The notes beneath the pieces are model-generated. The model saw nothing but the letters and a program-made list of their open reading frames with translations. It did not search any database and was not told the origin of the DNA. Made by a program: the position numbers and the translations under genes. Shown here one piece after another: positions 1 to 11,100 of a stretch of DNA of 32,345 bases (position 1 is the stretch's first letter; each line of letters begins with the position of its first letter). The DNA is taken from positions 228,805-261,149 of the forward strand of contig NMRA01000243.1 in NCBI GenBank assembly GCA_002633005.1, in the 5' to 3' direction. The stretch comes from Phoronis australis. Taxonomy: Eukaryota; Phoronida; Phoronidae.

Positions 1-322
<322 letters not shown>

Positions 323-339
323 TGCTGTCAAAGCAACAT

Positions 340-418
340 ACTTGGCGGAAGAATTCCGCCAAGTAAAAAAAAACTTAGTGGAAGAGCAACATACTTGGCG
401 AAATTTATTTCGCCAAGT
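340..418. repeat. Two tandem perfect hairpins sharing an ACTTGGCG stem
   Basis: Hairpin 1 has 11-bp arms at 340-350 and 354-364 with a 3-base loop. Hairpin 2 has 12-bp arms at 393-404 and 407-418 with a 2-base loop. Both are preceded by AGCAACAT, and both stems start ACTTGGCG and then differ in compensating positions (GGAA against AAAT), so pairing is kept while sequence changed. They may be fragments of a foldback element; function is unknown. Confidence 0.8.
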
Positions 419-706
419 AACAATCTAGTAAAAGTCATAATTCTCAGCCTTTTGTACAAAGAAAAGTCTCGTCATTTTCAAAACAGTACGCTCCTGACAA
501 ATGAATGCACCACTTCCTAATTTTTTTGCGAAATCTCTCAGGAGATGATGGCAGCTTCACAGCAGTAAATTTTGTTCCGAAATTCGGTTCCCTGATATTA
601 AAATACTAAAAACTTATAACAAAATGAAACCAGTTCCGATAATTTGTTGTAGCATGCAAGAAACCTCGTGGAAGAACAACTGATCGAAGAATTTGCGAAA
701 AAAGAA

Positions 707-829
707 GGCACTGAATGGATATAGCGATCCCCTGATATGAGAACCAGTTTCATCCACTGAATAACGAGCCTCGTAATTCAGTGATTGCCATGTTCTCAGA
801 ATGAGGGACCGCTACACGTGACAAGTGCC
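707..829. mobile_element. 123-bp foldback MITE with 8-bp target duplication (hAT-like)
   Basis: Arms begin GGCACT and end AGTGCC and pair imperfectly over about 38 bases each (707-744 with 792-829). The element is flanked by perfect 8-bp direct repeats AAAAAGAA at 699-706 and 830-837. The paralogous copy at the right end of the window lacks the element and has one AAAAAAGAAA at the equivalent place. An 8-bp duplication suits the hAT superfamily. The interior TGAGAACCAGTTT and ACTGAATAACG are shared with the hairpin at 6172-6271. There is no coding capacity. Confidence 0.82.
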
Positions 830-897
830 AAAAAGAAAATGGTCAGGCGACAGTATATTTCATGGTGCCGAGAGCCGACGCAAAAGAGCGCACCACT

Positions 898-1369
898 CAG
901 GGCTTGGAATGACCAATGACAAAAACGCGGAAACTTTTACGGCCCAAAGCATGCGCGCTACTCAGCCTTGAGTCGATGTGATACTTTTGCCGACAAAAAT
1001 CGGTAGGACTAAAAAAAAAAAACGTTACCACCATCAGTAGCATGCGTCTGCGTCTTTTTATCTCGTCCATCCACTCCTCCACTCCCACCCCCACACATTT
1101 TTGGCTGCAGAGCCGTAGTATTTGTCACCGCGGTTTACAATCACGCGAGACGCCATTGAAAATCCCACCACGCTATCCCAGATGCCCCGGCAATGTTGAC
1201 AATTTACGTTCCTCCGAAACATAAAGAGCAACGCCGCGGTAAGAAAGGAATTTGCCGCGGAAATTTTATATCAAATCCGATTTTTTTACGCGGAAATATA
1301 ATAAAATGCGCGGACAGAACATTTGAAAAAAGCGGAAATCCGCGTTTCCGCGGAAAATTCCAAGCCCTG
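898..1369. mobile_element. 472-bp non-autonomous DNA transposon with CAGGG termini
   Basis: Terminal inverted repeats of 13 bp (CAGGGCTTGGAAT and its complement) bound the element. It is flanked by ACCACT at 892-897 and again at 1370-1375, and the right-end paralogue is the empty site. CAGGG ends are typical of hAT elements, although the duplication here is 6 rather than 8 bp. The motif GCGGAAA recurs near both ends and internally, which could be transposase-binding subterminal repeats. The short open frames inside are not convincing as genes. Confidence 0.82.
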
Positions 1370-1760
1370 ACCACTACTTTAGCAGCAGAGTAACAGTAGA
1401 ACGCCAATATTTCCAATACCGGTAAATAACTTAGTTTACTCACGGAAAAGTCGGAAGAGTGTAGGTTTTGCTTTTGACATTTTGCGTCAGATATTATATG
1501 GCCCCTATATTTAAGATACAGCTTTGCACCAAGGCTAAGGCTTACAGAAACTTTTATACATGTTAGCTATCATGACCAGAACATCGTTTAACATGTGCAT
1601 TCACTCGACTTGTCTCAATGTTTAGCCCGTAACAAAAAGGAAGTCACAAACAGCCAGGTTAGTCTGGTCAGAGCACAGTTCACAGTCACTGACACAGTGT
1701 TAATTCGGCAATCTACTCATGGTTTTTAGCTCAAGCACAAATTAAGGGTAAATACTTTAC

Positions 1761-1864
1761 CCCAATTTCTTCAACACTGTCGGGTCCTTTTCAGACTTTT
1801 TAGTTGATTTAGGTTCTCCCCCCTCATCAAAAACATCGAACAAATCTTCGAAATTGTCAGACAT
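1761..1864 (-). CDS. Putative first coding exon of a divergent gene (MTREX-like N-terminus)
   Basis: Reading leftwards from the ATG at 1864, the frame gives an acidic start MSDNFEDLFDVFDEGGE, then a lysine-rich stretch, and reaches a plausible donor (GG|GTAAAG) at 1760. Only two bases further in frame is a stop, so splicing would be needed. The DLFDVFDE stretch recalls the short acidic N-terminus of the exosome helicase MTREX/SKIV2L2 (human begins MADAFGDELFSVFEG), but that match is from memory and covers few residues. No further exon was found between 1 and 1760, which is filled with repeats, so the rest of the gene would be outside the window. It may instead be a small unrelated exon or chance. 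Its value is its place: 246 bp head-to-head with TXNDC12. Confidence 0.42.
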
Positions 1865-2110
1865 ATTTCATTACTTCACATGTGTGTGTTACAGCGCCGC
1901 GTATAGTCTGGAAATGTGTTGTTGTGTTCACTTAATAATATTTATTTTATTTAAGTTTGAAGTTGAAAATAACTATTAAATTCATAAAAACATTTATTTA
2001 ATATTAAAAAGTAATAAATTTTGTACTATTTTGCAATAATTGTATTAAATGTAAAAGTTATTTTGTTTGTTTGACACCTATTGATTGATTTCTGAACTAC
2101 TTCAGTAAAC
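1865..2110. promoter_or_regulatory. Presumed promoter / 5' UTR region of TXNDC12, possibly bidirectional
   Basis: This 246-bp stretch separates the TXNDC12 start codon from the start of the putative minus-strand exon. It is strongly AT-rich apart from CAGCGCCGCGTA near 1892. I see no TATA box at a convincing distance and cannot place a transcription start. The assignment rests on position only. Confidence 0.4.
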
Positions 2111-5100
2111 ATGAATCGGTCTGCTCTTTACCTTTGTTCTTTATTTATTATAACGTGCTTTTTTCCCCCTGGATTATGTGAGTACAATGAATATGCGAGA
2201 GGTGAGTAATCTTTTAGTCATTTGTTGCCTAAAATTTATGTTTGATTGTCCTTTAGTCATCTTGTTTTGGGTTGAGCGACGTACTAACATTAACAATAAC
2301 TAACATTCTTCACAATATCAATGAGGCCGGCAATTACCGTGGCGTGGTCGTAGGCAACACTGATTCCCCCTATAGGCTGTCTGACTGCATCGGTTGTGGA
2401 AGCCACAGGCGGTAGCATATCCCCAAAACAAGCTATTGGTTACAAAATACAACAAGGATCGAATGAACCATGCATTATGCAGTAAGTTACAGGTCACTTG
2501 ACACTGACAATGACATAGTCATAGTGTCTGACATACTAATGACGTTGTAGACTTTTTCGTACAACCTCTGGTTCTGTTACTAGGCACAAGTGCTAAGGTA
2601 CAATTGCCTATTAAGCTGAGTGGTGAGAATGCTTGCCGGTTTTATCAGGGTCGCTAGTTCAATTCAAGGGTCGTGTAATCTCGATAATTACTACACTGTT
2701 GACATAGTCGGCAAACGTATGATATACCCACAGGCGTCCTCAGCTTCTGATCGTCCCCAATACACTACATATTATACTACAAGGTATGACACTCCCGACT
2801 AGAAATTCCACGGGTGCTTTACTTCAGCCGTCCATAGCAAACATAAAAGTCAATAAATTTACACAAAACAGGGGTTCAACAAACCATGAAGAATTGTTCT
2901 TTCTCCCAATACCATTCACGGTGTCCAGTTACGGCGACTTCGTAAGAAATTCGCAGTCAAAGAACAAAAATGTTCACAAAAAGCCCCCACACACTTTCAC
3001 CCTGGGCCCGTCGAGGTCAAGGACGGTACGGAAATTGCCGGTGAGTTACGGAAGTACTCAATAGTTTTTCTACTGGCGACTAAGGGAAGTTATCGATATC
3101 GTGACTTTACGTGACAAACCGGCAATTCCCGTACCGTCCTTGACCTCGACGGGCCCAGGGTGAAAGTGTGTGGGGGCTTTTTGTGAACATTGTTGTTCTT
3201 TGACTGCGAATTTCTTACGAAGTCGTTCACCTTCCTGCTGGCGCGCTTGTTCCGTAGGAAAGGGGGGAATGTTGTAGAGGTGCTTTCGGTGAATCATATG
3301 AGCCTCTGTTAGCCATTCACTAAGGGGCAATTACCAATTACCTGAATGGTTAGCACGCTTGTCGGTTTTGCGGGGTCAATGTTTCGATTCCTCGATTGGA
3401 TAATCTCAGCAATTACTACACCATGACTCTGGAGGCCATTTATAGTCAACATTATTTGAATTTTTCCAGGCTAGCAATTCCCTTGCTGGGTGCAGCATTT
3501 TGAGGAAGTCATGCAGAATCCCACTTTAAGTGCAGGAATAAAATGTCCAAGGGATACAAATCTTACAAGTTCTCCAAATATCCTTCCATGCTACTTTTTG
3601 CAAGTGTCAGCAACAAGATTGCTCGCTTCACTCAGCCTGTTGTTGTGGCCTAACTCACGTGACGTCATTTGAAACATTTTTGCTTAATCGCGAGCGGTGA
3701 AAAAATTAATGGCCGTTAAAAAGAGCAGGTGAAATCTTTGCCAAAGTCATCTTTTTATTTGCGTAGACAAGCTTAATCGAGGATATACATAGAACCAGAA
3801 AAGATCACTGAAGAAAGAAAGCACTTTTTGAAGTGATAATTTTACGTGTCAAATGTAATGACGAGGTGAAAACTTCTTATTCAGGGACCGGATTTGGAAT
3901 ACTACCCATTTAAAATGCACAGGATGAAATTAGTACAGAGGCCAATGGGGGATGTAGTTAGCCCATCGCCAGCCTGCCCAGGGACTGTGTGTTGCCTACC
4001 ATGTAGGTCAACTGTCGTGATAGTTGGAAAATTAATTTCTAGAAACCGTTCCAGAATATGATGTGCAGTTTGCATTAAGTCCAAGACAGGCTTGTATATT
4101 GCTATGTTATGAAACTGGAATACGATTTTGTTTTAGGATGGGGTGATAAAATTGACTGGGTGAAAGATCTTGAAGAAGCAAAAAGAGTTGCAAGGATAAG
4201 GTAATAATTCCGAAGCTGGTATTTAAACTCGCGTACAACTTGCCTGTTTAGATTTCTTGTGACGTCTCAATTGCTTTGTGAGATTTGTCACTAATTTGAA
4301 TGGCATCGTAATTAGTGACCTTCTTGTTGAAATCCAATGAAATTCTCACTTAAATTCTGGATGAGAATTTCCATTGTGGGCTCTGCTATTCACAATTCAT
4401 AAGAGATGATAAACAATTATCTTCTCAGCCACGAGCATAAACCCTTTGTTAAGCTGTGCTTTGTTACTTGTACACAGTCCAACTGGGACAGTTGTCTGAC
4501 AAAGAGCAGGGATCACAAAGACTGCTTGCTTTGACCTTACAAGTCAATTTCAAAAGGTCCATTGCATGTGAATGATGCCCATCATTTACATCCATCTGCA
4601 AATTCTAAGTCATTATTTGGACCAATTACTCCCTGCAAGCCCAAAACACCTTGAAAGCTTTTTATTAGGGTTAGAATGCTTAAATACTTTTGGAAACAGT
4701 GCAGATCACATGATCATGCAGTCAAATGTGATCCTAAATCAAAAGAAATACAATATGTGTATAATTGCTCATTGGCTTAGAAATCTAGATGGTGAAAACT
4801 CTTAATTGTGCATATGGCAGGAGGCCGTCTGGCCTAGTGTGATTGGTGACCTTTCTTTATGTCTAGTACATCTTGTACAAGACCACCTGCAATCATTTTT
4901 TTACACGGCATTTTTTCATCTGTTTAGCACACAATGTGGCAGACAAGTGAAACTTCATTTTCTTGAATTTCTCAATAAAAATAAAGATTAAGAAAGTTTT
5001 AATCAGTTGTTAGCTTTTTTGTTCTGTGATAATATCATAAAGCAACACTTGGTTTTATAGTTTCCAATATTTTTAGCAAGGTTATCATCCTTTAAAAACG

Positions 5101-8100
5101 TCAATTTTGTCATTGACAATTACTTTTGTATGAAATTACTGAAGAATCATCATAATTGTATAATGACCCGTTGGTTTTGAATTTTTGCTGTTGCCAATGT
5201 GGGTTACACTGTTTTCATTCTTATAGGCATCATCCAGTTATGGTCATTATACACAAGAAGTGGTGTGGAGCCTGCCAATGTAAGTGTTGAAGCTTGATTC
5301 ACACAGTCACCTCATTGACTGTTATAATGGGGTTGTGATAAGAGGGTAATGCTATCTAAATGTTTATTTAACTAATGTTGGTGTTGTTCTGAGCCATGTT
5401 CGAATCTGCGCAATGTAGAAATATTCCTGCATTGCGCAGGACAACGTAGAAATTTCTACATAACCGTAGCACAGCAAATGAGTAACTATTATGTTGAAAT
5501 GAAACTTTTTTGTTTTGGCTTAAGCGGCAGAAAAGTGTTATTCTCGTTATATGTTTTGTTAAAAAAACTCAAATCTAGATCATACGAAGTGAAAGAGGAT
5601 CTGAAGGAGAATGTTACCTTTTTGAATGCATTTTGGTCACTTTGGCATGATTTGCAAGCTTAAGATGTTTTGGGCCCTATTACTAGTTTTTATTAATGTG
5701 AGTGACATCCAGTCTTCTAAGTCTTTTTCCATGGCATCAATTATCAGTGTTGGTGAAAATGTTTCAAGTTAGGCGTGTTGACCTGGGGTCTACTTCATGA
5801 AAAGTGACTATGGATAGAAATTTGGTTGTGTATGCTATCACTTCACCATAATGTTGTATACAAGTAACTATGAGCGCATCACGGTCTAGAAATAATTTAT
5901 AGAAATTATATCAGTAACTAACTGCGATGCTATGTTCTAAGACACGCATTCTTTGCTTGAGTGAAATTTTAATCATTTTCAGAGTCGCGTGGCGCGTCAG
6001 ACCAAGTCTTAAGTCACTTGCATCATACAGGTCCCTGTAAAATCACACACCCTAACCGAGTCCAGTTCGGGAAATGGGGAAAACTTACACAAAACAATTA
6101 ACAGTGCTGATGTTATGTCACAAAAAACTTAGTGACTTGTAAACAATGTGAGGGAAAACAAGGTAAACATGATAGTCGGATATAAATTGCCATTATTTTG
6201 AGAACCAGTTTTCTTTACTGAATAACGGGTATCAACTGGTTCTCAAAATGTTTGTACGTTAGAGCTGACTATTGCTGAAATTAATACTAGTCACTTGAGG
6301 CTGAGCTCACCTCAATTGAAAGTTCGGGTCCACTTCAACATACTTTTTGATACATGGTACGAGTATGACTTCATACCTTCACATAAAAGTAAAAGTTGAA
6401 AATGAACCTCAAAGTGCATCAAATGAATAACAAATCTTTTGCGCAAAAGCTTCTCAAGGATCACGCCATCCCAGCGCGGTGAAGTGAATCTCGCCACCTA
6501 AAACGCCTGGCCTGTGTTGCGCGTAAACTAATAAAATTGCGAGAATGCAAGATTACGCAAGACTGAGGTATCTCTATTCATTACAATCAAAGCACATGAT
6601 CACACTAGCTTTAGTCGTTGAATTCTTGCTTCTACGGAATGTAACCCATGTCTCCGAGTTTTCAGTGACGTTTACGAGGAGGCTACCATCCCAGAATGCA
6701 TTTGAAATACAACAGAAGTTCCATAAAATCTTGCGAATTACTGAGACGTTTCTCTATTGCTGAAATATCTAACTTGTGCCTGCGGAATGTTTTCCATCAA
6801 ACTGAATGTTTTTGATATCAGTTGCCACGTCATCACTGAGATCAGAAATCAATATTCTTTGGAATGTGTTGATTTTAGAGTATATCTCTTGTATGGGTAA
6901 TCAATAATGAAAGTAAATCAATAGAATTCATGTGTTTCACTATGGAAGCCAAAAAGCTTAGTTTGACCACTATGGTAATTCCTCATCTATTTAACTCACA
7001 ATACATGAAATTTCTTTTTGCTTTTGTCATATTTTCAACAATAAAATATGATAATTATGGAAATCGTTTATTATAATCTCACTTAATTTCCTAAAGTGAG
7101 ATTGAGCATAAGATTATTTCCATTATTTTACTGTAATCAGCCTTTGGAAAAAAGTTAAAATGACATTTTGACAAATACTTTTGTTTGAAATAAATGACAA
7201 ATTACCAAGCTGTTCCTTTGCATCTGCTGCTACCAACGCAGTCTGTGGTCAAGTAAGTCTCAAATGGCTTCAAGTGCCTAAAAGTGAAGGTGCAATTAGT
7301 TGTCCTTTCTAGTCAATAGGTGTCAGTGTTAAAGTTATGATGGATGAGTGGTAAAATTTGGATTACTTCGGAACATCCTATCTTAGAAGTGCGGCTTGTT
7401 CAGATGCAAACATAAAATATTTGCCCCCTACTGAGTTAAACTGTATAATTCTGTTGGTATTTGGCTCAGCACAGACTCTTCAATACCTTAAGGTTGACTA
7501 TAACTTTGGAACATCGTGTCTCAGAAATGGCTGTTTGGATTCATGTGAAACTTTCAGATACAATTCCTTAAGTTATGCACTGTTCTTCAAATGTAGTTAG
7601 AAATTGTTTTTAAAAGGTTCCATTTTGCACAAGGTGCTATCAAAAAAGGACTTCATATGATTTTTACAAAAAAAATCTTTCAAAAGTTGCATAAAATGAA
7701 AACGAAAAAAGAAAAAAATTGAGATTTCATTCTGAACATTCATCTGTCGTGGTCATGTTATTGATATGGCTGTTTTGCTATGAATAAGCTTTCAAATTAT
7801 TTTGTGATAAATATTACTACAAGTATGTGTTCATGTGACCAAGTCAATGGCAAGCTGGTAAAAAGTAAAAAAATTGGGCTAAATACACCGACTGGTGCAT
7901 AAGGTTCTAACAATAACTCTTGGTTGTAAACAGCTACACACAACCTCAGTGTGCTGTTCTGCTTGTCCATAAGGTTCTAACAATAACTCTTGGTTGTAAA
8001 CAGCTACACACAACCTCAGTGTGCTGTTCTGCTTGTCCATAAGGTTCTAACAATAACTCTTGGTTGTAAACAGCTACACACAACCTCAGTGTGCTGTTCT

Positions 8101-11100
8101 GCTTGCCCATGAAGCCTGGGAAAACATGACAGTTATTTCCATTAGATCAGGTTTATGGCTTTTTAAACATAACTGATGGACTAGTTGTAGGCATCAGTGA
8201 GAGAGTGGTTCAACTGTATGGTTGACATTGAAGACATATGTTTTAATAAATGATGTGGTCATGATAAAATGTCTCCAATCTCGTACAAAAATTGTAGTCG
8301 TTCCCAAAATTAAGCTGTTCTTTTTCATTTGTGTCTTTGCCCACAATTTATCAAACCATTGTTAAATGGTAGGTTTGATATAGGAATTAAAAATGATTAA
8401 ATTTATTTGATGCAACATGTCTTTGATTGTTGCATCTCCAGTGACTTGTGAAACTTTATCATTCCATCAGCAATTATTACATTATTTCCTATTATTGAGC
8501 CAGTTGTTGCATTGTGCAGGTGTTCATTTGTTCATGTTGTTTAGCACCAAATACGTATGTGAAGTTAAGGTAAAGTTTCCTGAAATTCAAACAAAGTCAA
8601 TTGCAAATTAGCCATTTTTCCAACATTCAAATCCTAGCTGCATTCATTGCTAAAAATGCTCGAATTTCATTGTGTGTTTTTGTTGTTGACTGTTTTGCAG
8701 TACTATCTTTGAAAATAATAAAGTAAAGTTTTCTTCCTGTTTGCTTTTGTTGAAAATTTTGATAAAATAATTTTTCACTGTTCTGTCACGTCGTTTTCTA
8801 AATTGAAGAAACTTTATTTTTCATCTTTTGACATGATCAATGCTGATTAACCACACTTTAATCTTTTATCCTGCTTTGTTTTGGTCAGCTTTAAAGTCCA
8901 AAATGTCAGAGTCTGAAGAGTTCGCTGAAGCCAGTAAAGATCTCATTATGGTAAATCTCGAGGTGAGTCGATATTTAGTAACTGAATTTACTTTGCATTT
9001 TGTCAAGATTTGCACTGAGAACTTTATTATGGCCTAGTCTGGTGTCGTGGCAGAAGAACACGCCATGAGAGCTATTTCTCAACTCTGATTCTTTTTAATT
9101 GTTCATTGATTCACACATCTGAAATGAGGACCAACGCAATCAAGCAGGCAGCTGGAAAAATGAGCACCGGAAATGAAACGCAAAGTTTTGAGAAATACTA
9201 CACACGACAATATCGCCGATGTCTGGCACCACACATATGTGTTTCGACATCAACACTACACTGTCTCCCAAAATTTTCACCAAATAAGGTCAGATCCGTG
9301 TGGGTAACCGAAGATTTTTAAAACGTGTATGATTTGCCAGCCTGTCAGTCAAGTTGCAAATAGTGAAATTTTCTCTTGCACTTTTAACATCTTTCAAACT
9401 TACTGTGTGATTGAATGGTGGCTGAGTCAAGATCAACATTTCTTTTATGGTAAGTAGGTATGTCGTGTTTGGGATCACTCGGTAACTGCAAATAGATTTT
9501 GAAGCCAATGAAAGCCTTCATTTTGCTTGTTATAGGATGACATGGAGCCTGAAGGTAGAGAATTTGCACCTGATGGCGCGTACATTCCCCGCATATTGTT
9601 TCTTGGTGAGTGTTTTTGCTTAATTAGAAGTTCTTCAAAATTGAACATAAATTATGTTAGACCATGAATTACGAACATTATCGTTTTTAAAGGGCTTACA
9701 ACATTTTTTAAAATGATCAGGATTTCACTGTTTATTGGTTTTTGACATATGTAGTACATACAGTTGTTCTGCATGTATTTTACAAACAGCTATTTATATT
9801 CTTCCCGTTTATTCTTTATGAGAAATGTGATAGTAACATTTCCCTGTTCCACCTTATGGTGTTAAAAATTGATGAAGCTATGCTGTATTTGTGATTTATT
9901 AAACCTCATTTTAAACATGCTATAGCAGATATCTCCAGCACAGATTCAGGGAGGGGTCCATGCAGTCCAAGCATTATCTGACCGTTCACAATTACATTTC
10001 TCAAATGGAAGAATTTCAAACACCTTCCTCCGCGGACTCCCATTGACAAAATCCTGGATCTGCCCCTGTACTTTCTACATTTTCCATTCATGCGAAACAT
10101 TTCAGCTAGCCAATCACAAAAAGTGTTTATTACTGAACAATAAAAAATAATTAATAATTCCTGGTGGTCTGGTACATGTACCAGACATGCGCAGGCCACT
10201 CTGGTAGACCCATTGCACTGATCACCTGAAACCAATTTAATTATGCTTTATTGGAATACAGTTACATCTCAGCAGAGGATTTAGTGATCTGACTCTAGGG
10301 TCCAGCAGTGTGCCCTAGTAGAGCTCGAACCCACAACCTTGAATAAAGAAAGTGAACATTTATCTCACTAGACCACACTTCCTCCTCTAAACTGAACAAT
10401 AGGTGGCAGCCGAGTTCACTCACAAGCATCTGCTGCAATACGCGCTCTCTAAACATGCACAATATTGCTCTTGTGTTATTTCAGATCACACAGGGGAAGT
10501 GAGGCAAGAACTTTACAACAAACATGACAGTCAAGATTATAAGTATTACTATTCACGCCCTGAACAAGGTGAGACTCACTGAATGTTTTAGAGTCGGCTG
10601 CTTCTCTTCTTATTGATGGTAATGAGTCCTACTGCATATTGATAATGCAGTGCCTTAGTAATAAGACAATACTAAATGATGCAAATCCCTGGTGAAGGCA
10701 ATATCACGTTTGCCGGGTTAGTTTGCCATAATTAACAAAAACACCGCCCAAAGACTAGGATACGCAAACAATGTGTTTCACTTTAGGCAGGACTGTCCTT
10801 TTTGAAGCTTTGTCCCGCATCCTGCCAAACCATCAAAATTTTACATACTTTATACAAGAAATTCACACATTGTCAGTATTGAATTTGTGTTTTTCCATAA
10901 ATGATGTACCCATTTTTTTCCCTTTCCATCTCACAGGCACGACTAAAAAAAATTTAATTTGAATTGATTCCTGTTTGGAAAAATGATCTAAGTATAGTAC
11001 CCCCTGTGCATAAATTATGTTCATGGCACGCTTTCCTTGTTGACATACTGAACTGTTAATCAAAGTAGACAGGCACTATGGTACTGACCAGGCAAACAGA

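Larger units (their letters stand above)
445..1545 (+). repeat. Dispersed repeat, left copy (carries two nested insertions)
   Basis: This stretch is homologous, in the same orientation, to 31137-31690. Shared runs include CAAAACAGTACGCTCCTG, AGTTCCGATAATTTGTTGT, TATTTCATGG and TTAGCAGCAGA. The left copy is longer because two small elements (707-829 and 898-1369) are inserted in it; removing them restores collinearity. No long open frame or transposase is seen, so the family is unassigned. Outer limits are approximate because similarity fades gradually. Confidence 0.8.
2202..4136 (+). other. TXNDC12 intron 1 contents
   Basis: Holds two copies of one tRNA-derived SINE (2607-2700, 3335-3423), a 31-bp half of a foldback element (2729-2759) and a very well matched long inverted repeat (2935-3225). 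Open frames in it are created by these repeats. Nothing else is recognised between 3424 and 4136. Confidence 0.7.

Noticed and set aside
2786-3330. Open frames on both strands over the intron 1 palindrome
   Set aside because: The two frames are mirror images produced by the inverted repeat arms.
4572-4991. Two adjacent open frames in intron 2 as an extra exon or gene
   Set aside because: No homology, and the TXNDC12 protein is complete and in phase without them.
7901-8110. CRISPR array
   Set aside because: The units are contiguous 70-bp tandem repeats without spacers, in an animal intron.
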